This document shows positions 1-8,195 of a stretch of DNA of 53,637 nt, piece by piece (within the stretch, counting starts at the first letter, position 1; each line of letters begins with the position of its first letter). A program made the position numbers and the translations under genes. Origin of the DNA: an uncultured Geobacteraceae bacterium (GTDB lineage Bacteria; Desulfobacterota; Desulfuromonadia; Geobacterales; CAIOGM01); contig CAIUUR010000161.1 in NCBI GenBank assembly GCA_903902345.1, forward strand, positions 1-53,637, written 5' to 3'. The notes below the pieces were generated by a model, which was given only the letters and a program-made list of their open reading frames with translations, ran no database searches and had not been told where the DNA came from.

Positions 1-409
1 CGTTGGCCCGGGAAAAATGGTTGGAGACCATGACGCCGTTGATCGGTTCGGCGGGATGGGACGGCCACCACCCCACCACGTTGGAGCTCATTCCGTGCAG
101 ATGGAGCATGTTCCAGAGCGCCCGGGTGCTGCGGGAGTAGCTGGAGACGGGGCGAATTCCTCCCCCGTGGGGGTTCGGTTCCGTAAAACCGTGGATGCCA
201 TGCTTGAACGGTCGTTTCCCGGTGGCGATGGAGGTCCAGAGCATGGGGGAGATGGCCGGGTGTAGGGTGGCCAGGTTTCCCATCACCCCTTCGTTCACCA
301 TCTTATTCAGGTTGGGCATCTTCCCTGCGTCCATGAGGGGGGTAATGATCTTCCAGTCGGCGGCGTCCCAGCCGATGAGAAGGACTTTGGGCTTTTGCTG
401 TTGCGGCAT
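1..409 (-). CDS. Type I phosphodiesterase / alkaline-phosphatase-fold protein, C-terminal part missing (window edge)
   Basis: This gene is absent from the ORF track because it runs off the left edge. Translating the minus strand from the ATG at 409 gives a start of the form [18 protein letters not shown], with an AAGGA Shine-Dalgarno upstream. The motif [10 protein letters not shown] supplies the first metal-binding aspartate of the alkaline phosphatase superfamily. The motif [16 protein letters not shown] matches the nucleophile-threonine region of type I phosphodiesterase/nucleotide pyrophosphatases. Proteins of this class hydrolyse phosphodiester or phosphate-ester substrates, but the actual substrate cannot be read from this fragment. 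There is no obvious signal peptide in the visible 136 residues. The next gene upstream on the same strand is the PEP-CTERM gene. Confidence 0.75.
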   Translation of the reverse strand, partial: MPQQQKPKVLLIGWDAADWKIITPLMDAGKMPNLNKMVNEGVMGNLATLHPAISPMLWTSIATGKRPFKHGIHGFTEPNPHGGGIRPVSSYSRSTRALWNMLHLHGMSSNVVGWWPSHPAEPINGVMVSNHFSRAN

Positions 410-435
410 GAAGGGGGTCCTTGTGGGGGGGGAAT

Positions 436-1113
436 CTACCCCTCTTTCTCCTGCTTCCGTTTGCGAAAGATCGCCAATCCTCCCGCCCCCATGGCGATGA
501 GAGCCAGGGAGGTCGGTTCGGGGACGGCCGCAGGGCCGATGGTGTCGCCCGCTAGAATGGCGGTGCCGTCGGTTTGATAGGCCCAGTCGGTAATTCTGTA
601 GGAGTCCGTACTGTTGGCGGCTATGTTTACCCAGCCGTAGTTTTTGGCCCCGCCTGCGGCATTGAATGAAATACCGATATATCCGGTTTTTCCGTTTTTG
701 AAATTGCCATAAGCACCGCCATACGTTGTCTTATAAAATAACAGCCCGTCTTTTCCCCAGCTTAACTTTGGGCCGATCGGATCATTTTTGTTGACTCTTT
801 GGGCAGCGGTGCTGGATGTCAGCGCAATAGTATCTCCCGGATTCTTTCCCGTAACCTGCGCTTTTATCCTTAAATAGGTAACAGGATTAGATGCGTAAGT
901 ATTGGGATTGGAAGTTCTGTGCAGTGAATGGCTGAAGGTGAAGGAGGCGTTGGCAATGTCCAGCTGGTAAGATCCCTCGCTGATGGTCTGATTCGCGGAG
1001 CCGTGAATGACCAAGGCATCCGCCGGGCCCGCTGCCGCCAGGACCGCGCCTGCCGCCGCGGCATAGGCAAGGAGCCGTTTTTCGTCGACGTTCAACTTTT
1101 TTGTTACTCTCAT
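436..1113 (-). CDS. PEP-CTERM sorting-domain exported protein
   Basis: The ORF track starts at 1227, but the ATG at 1113 ([15 protein letters not shown]) is better: it follows AAGGGGAT and opens directly into a signal peptide ending near AAAGPADA. The resulting protein has 225 residues. Its C-terminus carries [20 protein letters not shown] followed by RKRKQ, the PEP-CTERM signature of a VPEP motif, one membrane helix and a basic tail. Known family behaviour is export by Sec, processing by an exosortase and release to the surface or matrix. The middle part is beta-rich and I recognise no domain. The exosortase is not in this window. Confidence 0.8.
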   Translation of the reverse strand: MRVTKKLNVDEKRLLAYAAAAGAVLAAAGPADALVIHGSANQTISEGSYQLDIANASFTFSHSLHRTSNPNTYASNPVTYLRIKAQVTGKNPGDTIALTSSTAAQRVNKNDPIGPKLSWGKDGLLFYKTTYGGAYGNFKNGKTGYIGISFNAAGGAKNYGWVNIAANSTDSYRITDWAYQTDGTAILAGDTIGPAAVPEPTSLALIAMGAGGLAIFRKRKQEKEG

Positions 1114-1536
1114 GATCGTTGATCCCCTTATGCTACTGTATGCCGTTGCCGGTGAAATGCGTGCGAACAAAAGTTTATGCAATTTTTCATCCATAACGGT
1201 TATTGCAGTATTATTTTTTCTTGGCATGGTAAACGTTCAGTTTCGGTTGCTGCTGCCGCCATCCACGTAAATGTCATGAGGAAAGACGCCACACGTAACT
1301 ATCTGGTTTTATTTAGTATAGTTGGCGGGCGAGGATCGTGTCTTCCTCTGGTGCGATCCGGGATATGGCGCTTAGGAGAAGAATGAGGAAGGAAGAGTAT
1401 GAGGGAGGAAGGAGGAGTGCGCGGCGAGAGGAGAACGGATGGGTGGGCAACGGTGAGGCGGGCGTGAGGCTGTAAAGAAATTCGACAAAATGTGTAAGGA
1501 AAATCGACGGTTTCGACTTCCCTTGGACCATATGAT

Positions 1537-1560
1537 TGTAGGGACACGGCGCGCCGTGCC
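1537..1560. repeat. Palindromic intergenic element TGTAGGG...CACGGCGCGCCGTG
   Basis: The sequence contains the perfect 14-bp palindrome CACGGCGCGCCGTG preceded by TGTAGGGA. A near-identical arrangement (TGTAGGG followed by GGGGCACGGCGCACCGTGCCCC) occurs at 8181-8217, which suggests a dispersed REP-like family. Confidence 0.6.
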
Positions 1561-1708
1561 GCCACGCAAGCGCACCTGAAACGTGTTACTTCGCTCTCTT
1601 CGGGGAGTACCGCACTTTCGGGGATTAACTTTGTCCCTTCTTTCTGCTACTATGTACTGATACTGGAGTTCCCGCTCCGGTAATCATCAAAAAACGTATA
1701 AATCTGAT

Positions 1709-1734
1709 GAGGCGCGGCAGGGTAACCGCGCCTC
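1709..1734 (+). promoter_or_regulatory. Hairpin just upstream of rluD, terminator- or attenuator-like
   Basis: GAGGCGCGG (1709-1717) pairs perfectly with CCGCGCCTC (1726-1734) around an 8-nt loop and is followed by GTTTTG. It ends 18 nt before the chosen rluD start, so it could act as a weak intrinsic terminator, an attenuator or a structure limiting ribosome access. No coding gene on the plus strand lies upstream that it could terminate. Confidence 0.5.
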
Positions 1735-1752
1735 GTTTTGTGTGGACACTTT

Positions 1753-2703
1753 ATGGAAACCAGAAACTTCATCGTATCCGCCGAGGGTACGCTTTCCCGC
1801 CTTGATCTGACGATCTGCCGCGAGATGACCGAATTGAGCCGCTCCACGGTTCAGCGTCTCATTGACGAGGGGCGCGTGACGGTGGACGGTCGGTCGGAAC
1901 GCGCATCCCTCAAGCTAAGAGGAGGCGAAGAGATCTGCGTCATCGTCCCCCCTCCCGTCCCCGCCGAGCCGACAGCCGAGGAAATTCCCCTGGAGATTCT
2001 TTACGAGGACGCCGACCTGGTGGTGATCAACAAACCGGCGGGGATGGTGGTCCACCAGGGGGCGGGGAACAGCAGCGGCACCCTGGTGAACGCTCTCCTG
2101 GGGCACTGCCATGATCTCTCGGGGATCGGCGGTGAACTCCGTCCGGGGATCGTCCACCGCATCGACAAGGATACCTCCGGCATCCTGGTGGCGGCCAAAA
2201 ATGACCGGGCTCACCAGGCGCTGGCGGAACAGTTCCGGCTCCATACGGTCAAGCGGCTCTACCGGGCCATCGTCTTCGGTGCGCCGCTGGAAGAGAGTGG
2301 ACGGATCGAGTCGGAGATCGGACGCCATCCGGTGGACCGCAAAAAAATGTCATCAACGGCGCGTCACGGCAAGCGGGCGGTCACCCGCTGGAAGGTTCTG
2401 GCCCGCTATCCGCGGTTGACGTTTTTGGAAATCCGGCTGGAAACCGGCAGGACGCACCAGATTCGGGTCCATCTTTCGGAGAAGGGACATCAACTGGTGG
2501 GGGACGAGGTCTACGGCGGCGGGAGTCGTCTTGCCGGGATAGCAGATTCCCGCTTGAAGAAGCTGATCATTGATCTGAATCGACAGGCGCTTCACGCCAT
2601 GACCCTTGGCTTCGTCCATCCCGTGGATGGCCGCTACCTGGAATTCACCACCCCGCTGCCCCATGATATGCAGCGGATACTGGACCACCTGGAGAAATTA
2701 TGA
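1753..2703 (+). CDS. rluD: 23S rRNA pseudouridine synthase, RluD/RluA family
   Basis: The protein converts specific uridines of ribosomal RNA to pseudouridine in the cytoplasm. I chose the ATG at 1753 (METRNF) over the TTG at 1738 in the track; the result is 316 residues, typical for RluD. An S4 RNA-binding domain covers about residues 12-75 (ELSRSTVQRLIDEGRVTVDG). The catalytic motif HRIDKDTSG places the conserved nucleophilic aspartate at about residue 138, and a downstream RLETGRTHQIRVHL block is typical of the family. The Shine-Dalgarno is weak and the start lies just behind a hairpin. It overlaps pgeF by ATGA, so the two genes are translationally coupled. RluD versus another RluA-type specificity cannot be proven from sequence alone. 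Confidence 0.88.
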   Translation: METRNFIVSAEGTLSRLDLTICREMTELSRSTVQRLIDEGRVTVDGRSERASLKLRGGEEICVIVPPPVPAEPTAEEIPLEILYEDADLVVINKPAGMVVHQGAGNSSGTLVNALLGHCHDLSGIGGELRPGIVHRIDKDTSGILVAAKNDRAHQALAEQFRLHTVKRLYRAIVFGAPLEESGRIESEIGRHPVDRKKMSSTARHGKRAVTRWKVLARYPRLTFLEIRLETGRTHQIRVHLSEKGHQLVGDEVYGGGSRLAGIADSRLKKLIIDLNRQALHAMTLGFVHPVDGRYLEFTTPLPHDMQRILDHLEKL

Positions 2704-3497
2704 AGCAGAGCAAGGTCGAAAAAATACACTATCTCGAGCCTGAGCTCTTTACTGCAGCCGGGGTATCGTCACATGGATTCACGACCCGGCATGAGGGAGT
2801 CTCTCGCCCCCCGTATAATTCGTTGAACCTGGGGACGACCACTCTGGATGCAGCGCACAATGTGGAAGGAAACCGCCACCTCCTCGCCAACGCCTTTGGC
2901 GGGAGTCCGGAGCGGTTTGTGGCCGTCACCCAGGTACATGGCGTCGATCTTCTGATCATCGATGCTCCCAATCCCGACTATCTTCATTTCCAGCGACTGG
3001 CTTGCGACGGGATCATCACCAATCAGCCGGAGGTGATGATCGCGGTGAGCGTCGCCGATTGCGTTCCGGTACTCCTCCTGGACCCGGAGAAAAAGGTTGT
3101 TGCCGCACTTCATGCCGGGTGGAAGGGGACGGCGGGAAACATCAGCGGCAAGGGGGTGGCGGCCATGGTTGACCTCTTCGGCTCCGATCCGGCCCATATC
3201 CTTGCCACCATAGGTCCTGCCATCAGCCCCTGCTGTTACGAGGTGGATCTACCCGTGGTGGAGGCATTCCGCACCCAGGGTGGTGGGTATGAACGCTTCG
3301 CGGAACCCTCCGGTGAGGGAAGGTGGCGGCTGGATATGTCCGCGGCCAACGTGGCGCAACTCCGGGATGCGGGGCTGTCGGAGCAGAACATTGAGGTTGC
3401 CGGGCAGTGTGTCTCCTGCACCCCCGAACTCTTTTTCTCCCATCGTCGCGACAACGGCGTTACCGGAAGGCAGATGGGTTTCATCATGCTCAAATAA
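2700..3497 (+). CDS. pgeF: Peptidoglycan editing factor PgeF (YfiH/laccase-domain protein)
   Basis: The family is described as a zinc-dependent hydrolase that removes muropeptide precursors carrying a wrong first residue (L-Ser) from UDP-MurNAc, and it was earlier annotated as polyphenol oxidase. The conserved zinc triad is visible: His80 in TQVHGVD, Cys121 in VADCVPVLLLD and His138 in AALHAGWKGTAG. The motif IGPAISPCCYEV is also typical. At 265 residues it is of normal length. The start overlaps the rluD stop in an ATGA; the rluD-pgeF pair is a common arrangement in many bacteria. There is no signal peptide, as expected for a cytoplasmic enzyme. Confidence 0.88.
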   Translation: MKQSKVEKIHYLEPELFTAAGVSSHGFTTRHEGVSRPPYNSLNLGTTTLDAAHNVEGNRHLLANAFGGSPERFVAVTQVHGVDLLIIDAPNPDYLHFQRLACDGIITNQPEVMIAVSVADCVPVLLLDPEKKVVAALHAGWKGTAGNISGKGVAAMVDLFGSDPAHILATIGPAISPCCYEVDLPVVEAFRTQGGGYERFAEPSGEGRWRLDMSAANVAQLRDAGLSEQNIEVAGQCVSCTPELFFSHRRDNGVTGRQMGFIMLK

Positions 3498-3501
3498 AAA
3501 C

Positions 3502-3550
3502 GTTCAAGGTTCAAAGTTCTATGTTCTACGTTGAACCCTGAACCTTGAAC
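3502..3550. repeat. Inverted mini-repeat downstream of pgeF
   Basis: GTTCAAGGTTCA (3502-3513) is perfectly complementary to TGAACCTTGAAC (3539-3550), with further GTTC/GAAC units between and AACGTT at both outer ends. The transcript would fold into a long AU-rich hairpin between pgeF and the hydrolase gene. It has no U-tract, so it is not a standard terminator. Confidence 0.65.
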
Positions 3551-3582
3551 CTGGAACGTTCCGGGTGCAAAGGATTTCTGAC

Positions 3583-4374
3583 ATGAATGCAATCATAAAC
3601 GGGATTTCCCTGGCCTACGACGATGAGGGGAGCGGGCCGGCATTGCTCCTCATTCACGGCTTTCCGCTTTGCCGGAAGATGTGGCGTCCGCAATTCAACT
3701 CCCTCCCCCCTGCAGGATTTCGGCTGATAGCTCCGGACCTGAGAGGGTTCGGTGACAGCGATGCTCCGGATGGGCCTTATTCCATCGACCTCTTTGCCGA
3801 TGATCTGGTGGCGCTGCTGGACCATCTGGAGATCGACAGTGCGGTGGTGGGTGGGATGTCCATGGGCGGATATGTCCTCTTTAACCTTCTGGAACGGTAT
3901 CCCCAGCGGCTCTCCGGCGCCTGTTTCATCACCACCCGCGCCCATGCAGACGACGAGTTGGGGAAGTCGCAGCGGTTACGGGTCGCCCAGGAGGTGATGA
4001 AGTTTGGTCCGGATGTCATTGCCGAATCCTTCGAACAGGTACTCTTTGCCCAGGAGACCCTGCAGGAACGGCCGAAGCTGGTGGGGGAGGTTTACGGTTG
4101 GATGGTCGGAACCGACTCCCGGGGGCTTGCCGGTGGTCTTCTGGCCATGCGGGAGCGGAAAGATTACCGTGATCTTCTCCATACTTTCCGCGTCCCGTCT
4201 CTGTCCATCGGCGCCGAGGACGATAAGGCGGCGCCGCCGGAGAAGGCCCGGGAAATTGCGGCGGGAATTCCCGGTTGCCGCTTATCCATAATCCCCCATG
4301 CCGGACATATGGCAAATCTGGAGAACCCCGGCGCCTTCAATGATTGTCTGCTGGAATTTCTGCGGTCGCTTTAG
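3583..4374 (+). CDS. Alpha/beta-fold hydrolase
   Basis: This is a cytoplasmic serine hydrolase of 263 residues; the substrate is unknown. The ATG at 3583 is preferred over the upstream GTG at 3565 because AAAGGA sits eight bases upstream. The oxyanion-hole region is LLIHGFPLCRKMW. The nucleophile elbow GGMSMGG puts Ser at about residue 93, the acid is probably in GAEDDKAAPPE, and the catalytic His is about residue 242 in HAGHMANLE. The family includes esterases, lactonases and C-C hydrolases, and the sequence does not decide between them. Its stop codon overlaps that of the convergent phospholipase-D-like gene. Confidence 0.85.
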   Translation: MNAIINGISLAYDDEGSGPALLLIHGFPLCRKMWRPQFNSLPPAGFRLIAPDLRGFGDSDAPDGPYSIDLFADDLVALLDHLEIDSAVVGGMSMGGYVLFNLLERYPQRLSGACFITTRAHADDELGKSQRLRVAQEVMKFGPDVIAESFEQVLFAQETLQERPKLVGEVYGWMVGTDSRGLAGGLLAMRERKDYRDLLHTFRVPSLSIGAEDDKAAPPEKAREIAAGIPGCRLSIIPHAGHMANLENPGAFNDCLLEFLRSL

Positions 4375-4907
4375 AGCCGGTTGAGGTAGGAGAGTGTTTC
4401 TCCTGCAATTTCCGGGGAGTCGATGAGGACGGAAAGCTCATTGTTGTGCCGGAGAGCACCCTCGGTGAGGTTATGGCTCCCCAGGAAAACGTAGCGGCTG
4501 TCGATAACGGTCACTTTCAGATGGGTCACCACGTCGGGGGTGTCGAAGAAAACCTTGATCCCTCCACGGGCCAGCAGGGCCGCGGTATGGAGGTTTTCCT
4601 CATTTAACCGGTCTTTCTGCCGGGTCTTCTCCAGGATCACCCGGACCTCAACTCCGCGTCGACGCGCCTGGATCAACTCCTCCAGAACCTTCTCCGATTC
4701 ATTCTTCCCATGAACCACGAAGAGGTAATAGGAGCAGACGATGCTCTTCCGCGCATTTCTGATGCCGCCCATGATGGCCCCGGAAAATTCACCGTCTTTA
4801 AGGAGGGTGACTGCGGCGTCGCGGGGTTCCGCTACGACCGAAGAGGGGGCAGAGGCTATCCCCAACAGGGTCGCGGCAAGGAGGGCGCAGAGAGTTTTCC
4901 AGTTCAT
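4371..4907 (-). CDS. Exported phospholipase D-like protein with a single HKD motif
   Basis: The start at 4907 (MNWKTLCALLAATLLG) has GGGGGA upstream and begins a signal peptide ending near SSVVA, so the 48 extra residues in the ORF track are not used. The mature domain carries one complete HKD motif, HLKVTVIDSRYVFLGSHN, and the ARRRGVEVRVILE segment typical of this fold. At 178 residues it resembles small Nuc-type nucleases and other single-HKD proteins, which work as homodimers on phosphodiesters. Substrate (DNA or phospholipid) is not decided by sequence. The stop TAA overlaps the stop of the convergent hydrolase by a few bases. Confidence 0.82.
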   Translation of the reverse strand: MNWKTLCALLAATLLGIASAPSSVVAEPRDAAVTLLKDGEFSGAIMGGIRNARKSIVCSYYLFVVHGKNESEKVLEELIQARRRGVEVRVILEKTRQKDRLNEENLHTAALLARGGIKVFFDTPDVVTHLKVTVIDSRYVFLGSHNLTEGALRHNNELSVLIDSPEIAGETLSYLNRL

Positions 4908-4995
4908 ATTCGTCCCCCGGGAGAAGCCTTCGGCTGAGATACTCTGCATTATTGCCATTATCTGCCGGATCAGGCTGAACAGCTTAAAAAATATC

Positions 4996-5024
4996 TTGAA
5001 AAAGTGCAAGGGGCATTCTATTAA
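4996..5024 (+). promoter_or_regulatory. Candidate sigma-70 promoter of hemE
   Basis: TTGAAA (4996-5001) and TATTAA (5019-5024) are 17 bp apart, in the divergent gap between the phospholipase-D-like gene and hemE. Just downstream, AATGGGG (5023-5029) and CCCCATT (5046-5052) can pair and would lie in the leader in front of the AAGGAG ribosome site. Confidence 0.45.
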
Positions 5025-5071
5025 TGGGGTAGAAATCTTCCTATTCCCCATTTCCGAAAGGAGTAATTTTT

Positions 5072-6094
5072 ATGAATAATCGTTTTCTTGACGCCTGTTG
5101 GGGAAAACCCGTTGACCGGACACCCGTGTGGCTCATGCGCCAGGCCGGTCGTTATCTACCCGAGTATATGCGGGTCCGTTCCAAGTGCACCTTTCTGGAA
5201 CTCTGCAAAAGTCCCGAATTGGCCGCCGAGGTGACCCTTCAGCCGGTGGAGATCCTCAAGGTGGATGCCGCCATTCTCTTCTCGGATATACTTACCCCCG
5301 TGGAGCCCATGGGGATGAAGCTGGACTTCGTCCCCGGTCCGCTCTTCGAACACCCCATTCGGACCATGGCCGACGTGGAGGCGCTCCGGATTCCCCAGAT
5401 GGAACAGGATGTTCCTTACGTACTGGAAACCATCAAGATCCTCCGGAGGGAGCTGGAGGGGAAGGTGCCGCTCATCGGTTTCGGCGGGGCCCCTTTCACC
5501 CTGGCCTGCTACATGGTGGAAGGGAAGGGGTCCAAGGATTGGGCAACCATGAAGCGGATGATGTACACCGCTCCTGAGGTCTACCACGCCCTCATGGAGA
5601 AGGTTACCACCATGGATATGGAGTATCTCAATGCCCAGATCAAGGCAGGGGCTCAGGCGATACAGATTTTCGATACCTGGGGTGGCGTTCTCTCCCCGGC
5701 CGATTATGTCAGGTATGTTCTTCCCTATACGACGAAGCTCATCAATGGACTGAACCGGCTGGAGACCCCGGTCATCCACTTCGTGAAAGGGGCAGGGAGC
5801 ATGCTGGACATCGTCAAACAGGCGGGCGGAGACGTCATGGGGCTGGACTGGCACGTGGAGTTGGGGAAAGCCCGAGACATCCTGGGGCCGGATATGGCGG
5901 TGCAGGGGAACCTGGATCCCACCGTCCTCTTTGCGTCCCCCGAGATCATAGAGCGGGAGGTGAAGCGGGTTCTGGACGAAAACGCCGACCGGCCGGGGCA
6001 TATCTTCAATCTGGGACACGGCATTTTGCCGACGGTTCCGCCGGCAAACGCGATCCACATGGTGGAGTGTGTCCATCGGTTGTCGCAGAAATAG
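5072..6094 (+). CDS. hemE: Uroporphyrinogen decarboxylase
   Basis: HemE removes four carboxyl groups from uroporphyrinogen III to give coproporphyrinogen III in heme synthesis. The N-terminal signature PVWLMRQAGRYLPEY and the second signature GFGGAPFTLACYMVEG are both intact, as is the C-terminal GHGILPTVPP block. The length of 340 residues is normal. The start at 5072 has AAGGAG at a good distance. Later heme genes do not follow; instead a repeat-rich spacer separates it from the convergent MaoC/radical SAM pair, whose radical SAM member resembles heme-synthesis enzymes. Confidence 0.95.
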   Translation: MNNRFLDACWGKPVDRTPVWLMRQAGRYLPEYMRVRSKCTFLELCKSPELAAEVTLQPVEILKVDAAILFSDILTPVEPMGMKLDFVPGPLFEHPIRTMADVEALRIPQMEQDVPYVLETIKILRRELEGKVPLIGFGGAPFTLACYMVEGKGSKDWATMKRMMYTAPEVYHALMEKVTTMDMEYLNAQIKAGAQAIQIFDTWGGVLSPADYVRYVLPYTTKLINGLNRLETPVIHFVKGAGSMLDIVKQAGGDVMGLDWHVELGKARDILGPDMAVQGNLDPTVLFASPEIIEREVKRVLDENADRPGHIFNLGHGILPTVPPANAIHMVECVHRLSQK

Positions 6095-6110
6095 CTGGAG
6101 ACAAAGGCAA

Positions 6111-6165
6111 AAGCAATGGAACGCGAAGCAAATCTGGTCTGAGCGGATAAACGCAGATCAGGCAG
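6111..6165. repeat. Remnant of a dispersed GGAACGCG...GCGGATAAACG element
   Basis: CAATGGAACGCGAAGC followed by GAGCGGATAAACGCAGATC shares the words ATGGAACGCG and GCGGATA with the complete inverted element at 31912-31971. This copy lacks the closing arm. Confidence 0.45.
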
Positions 6166-6219
6166 GGGTATGTCTCAAGTGATTCGCACCTAAGAAGGTA
6201 TCCTTATAATGCAAAACAA

Positions 6220-6314
6220 TGTCATTCCGAGCGACTTGTGCTGAGCGAAGTCGAAGCAAGCGAAGGATCTGCTTCTCTTTGAAAAGCAGATCCTTCGCGT
6301 TGCTCAGGATGACA
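6220..6314. repeat. Long inverted repeat TGTCATTCCGAG...CAGGATGACA
   Basis: The outer ends TGTCATTCC and GGATGACA are complementary, and the core CGAAGGATCTGCTT pairs perfectly over 14 bp with AAGCAGATCCTTCG. Elements with these ends are widespread intergenic repeats in environmental bacteria (my recollection, not searched). It may also stop transcription between convergent genes. Confidence 0.7.
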
Positions 6315-6481
6315 GACGGTTGTTATATTTTTTCACGTTTGGTGGGTATCTGTGGCAGGCAGGGAATTAAAGAAAGCGGGGGGGGGGGCTATTCTATCAG
6401 CTTTATGAGCAGGTCGGCAACCAGTAATGTCCGGAGGAAGCCGGCGCCGATAATCCCGCGAACCAGGTTAGCTTCCAACGT

Positions 6482-6958
6482 CTACGGGTACACCCGCGCC
6501 ACGAATTCCGCCACGCAGGCGGGTTTTGCCACTCCTTCAATCTCCACGGTGTAACTATAGATTATCTGGACACCATCGCCCACCTTCTCCGCACCCAGGA
6601 GCATGGTCCGCGCCCTGATCCGGGAATCCACAACCACGGGGGCCGGATACCGGACCCTGTTCAGCCCGTAGTTGACCCGATAGCGCATTCCCGGATAGTT
6701 CTTCTGGAAATAATCGGGATGATTGCTCTCGGTGAGACAGGGGAGGAGCGCCAGGGTCAGATACCCATGAGCCACCGTGGCGCGGTAGGGGGATTCCTCT
6801 GCGGCCCGCTGGGGATCGGTGTGAATCCACTGAACGTCACCGGTCACCCGGGCAAACTCGTCGATCCGCTCCTGATCAACTGTCAGCCACTCTCCAAGAT
6901 GAATTTCGGCGCCCAGCTTCGGGGTCAGGAAGGAGATGAGGTTATCGGCCGGGGTCAT
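6482..6958 (-). CDS. MaoC-like (R)-specific enoyl-CoA hydratase / hot-dog dehydratase
   Basis: The 158-residue protein has the hot-dog MaoC hydratase signature: ARVTGDVQWIHTDPQRAA followed by the VAHGYLTLALL helix. In the family the Asp and His of the D-x(4)-H segment are catalytic; here they are the D of GDVQW and the H of WIHTD. Such enzymes hydrate or dehydrate (R)-3-hydroxyacyl-CoA or related substrates. It closely resembles the NodN-type subgroup. It begins three bases after the stop of the radical SAM gene on the same strand, so both are co-transcribed. Its actual substrate is not evident from the context. Confidence 0.82.
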   Translation of the reverse strand: MTPADNLISFLTPKLGAEIHLGEWLTVDQERIDEFARVTGDVQWIHTDPQRAAEESPYRATVAHGYLTLALLPCLTESNHPDYFQKNYPGMRYRVNYGLNRVRYPAPVVVDSRIRARTMLLGAEKVGDGVQIIYSYTVEIEGVAKPACVAEFVARVYP

Positions 6959-6961
6959 ACG

Positions 6962-8032
6962 TCACTCCCCCTTCTGAACCTTGAGGGGGATGTAGTTGCA
7001 GAACGGCTCCTCTTCCATGTAGTCGCCATGCACCGCATCGGCCCGGGCCCGACAGCCGCCACAGACGTTGATGTATTCGCACTGACCACACTTCCCCTTG
7101 TATGCCTTGAAATCCCGGAGGTTTCTAAAAATCTCCGAATTCTCCCAGATCTCACGGAAAGGTGTCTGCTTCACGTTGCCGGCGGTGCGATGGAAATAGG
7201 AGCAGGGTTTCACATTGCCGAAACAGTCGATGAGGCAGATGGACTGGGCCGCGATGCACCCCTTCCCCCCACCCGTGGAGAAGGTCAGCGATCGGCGGTG
7301 AAACTCCACCCCCTCGGTCTTGGCCTTCTGGGGGACGATGCGGTAGTAGTGGGGAGCGCAGGTGGGACGCATGAGGATATCATCTTCCTGTTTCTCCTGC
7401 TGGTAGTGCCAATCCAGGATCTCTTCGTAATCTTCCTTGGAGATCAGCTCGCTCATGATATCTTCGCCGCGACCGGTAGGAACTATCATGAACATGTACC
7501 AGGCCGTCGCCCCCAGGGACTTGGCCACCTTGAAGGTGTTGGCGATGTCGTGCTGATTTCGTTTGGTGAAGGATGAGTTTATGAGGAACTTCTGCCCATG
7601 CTTTCGGAACAGTTCGGCTGCATTGAGCACCCCCTGGAAGGCGCCGGGGGAGGAGCGGAAATCGTCGTGGACCGCTGCCGTGGAGCCGTCCAGCGAGAGG
7701 GAGACCATCTTGATATCAGCCTTCTTCATCTTCTCGCAGACCTCATCGGTAACGAGGGCGCCGTTACTGGCCATGCAGATCCGAAGTCCCAGCGACGTGC
7801 CGTACTGTGCCAGCTCAAAGATGTCCTTGCGCATGAGCGGTTCGCCGCCGGAGAGAACCACCACCGGCTTGGAAAAGTCGGAGATCTCCTTCAGTAGCTT
7901 TTTCCCTTCTTCCGTGGTGAAATCTCCCTCGGAGGAGGTCAAGTCCGAGGAACAGCGGCAGTGGACGCACTTAAGGTTACATTTTTGCGTAGTTTCCCAC
8001 GCAATCCATTTGGGGATATATTCTTCGGCCAT
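6962..8032 (-). CDS. Radical SAM/SPASM protein, AhbD/NirJ-like
   Basis: The N-terminal [13 protein letters not shown] gives the CxxxCxxC site for the radical SAM 4Fe-4S cluster, followed by the SAM-binding [13 protein letters not shown]. The C-terminal part is a SPASM domain with Cys in [20 protein letters not shown] and in the closing [17 protein letters not shown], for extra clusters. The segment [11 protein letters not shown] and the GGCRARA ending resemble the AhbD/NirJ group, which decarboxylates porphyrin propionates in alternative heme or heme d1 synthesis. The nearby hemE fits a porphyrin role, but a peptide-modifying SPASM enzyme is possible. The length is 356 residues, with the start at 8032 ([13 protein letters not shown]). 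Confidence 0.75.
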   Translation of the reverse strand: MAEEYIPKWIAWETTQKCNLKCVHCRCSSDLTSSEGDFTTEEGKKLLKEISDFSKPVVVLSGGEPLMRKDIFELAQYGTSLGLRICMASNGALVTDEVCEKMKKADIKMVSLSLDGSTAAVHDDFRSSPGAFQGVLNAAELFRKHGQKFLINSSFTKRNQHDIANTFKVAKSLGATAWYMFMIVPTGRGEDIMSELISKEDYEEILDWHYQQEKQEDDILMRPTCAPHYYRIVPQKAKTEGVEFHRRSLTFSTGGGKGCIAAQSICLIDCFGNVKPCSYFHRTAGNVKQTPFREIWENSEIFRNLRDFKAYKGKCGQCEYINVCGGCRARADAVHGDYMEEEPFCNYIPLKVQKGE

Positions 8033-8195
8033 GATTTCTCCGTTTGTCGTGATTACCTGATGATACTACTATGGTTGCCGGAATAAAGACAAGCAGATTG
8101 TCCTTAAGCGCAGAGGAAATAAGAACGGGGATTATTCCGGTTACAAGCAATAAGGGGGATCGGTTTCAACGTTTGCGTGGTGTAGGGAGAAGGGA

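Larger units (their letters stand above)
1114..1752. other. Intergenic region, about 640 bp, no gene seen
   Basis: This stretch between the divergent PEP-CTERM gene and rluD holds no convincing coding frame; the listed ORFs here have poor composition and no Shine-Dalgarno. It contains a palindromic element at 1537-1560 and a strong hairpin at 1709-1734, annotated separately. I looked for a cyclic-di-GMP riboswitch, common in the Geobacter group, and did not find its conserved core. Confidence 0.5.
6095..6481. other. Intergenic region between hemE and the MaoC gene, repeats only
   Basis: No coding sequence is supported in this convergent gap. It carries a GGAACGCG/GCGGATAAACG repeat remnant (6111-6165), a long inverted repeat (6220-6314) and an 11-base run of G at about 6378-6388. 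Confidence 0.55.

Noticed and set aside
1228-1700. Cyclic-di-GMP riboswitch upstream of rluD
   Set aside because: The conserved core of that riboswitch was not found; only a generic hairpin near 1709 is visible.
6378-6388. Run of 11 G as a phase-variable tract
   Set aside because: It lies in an intergenic spacer outside any frame or promoter I can identify.
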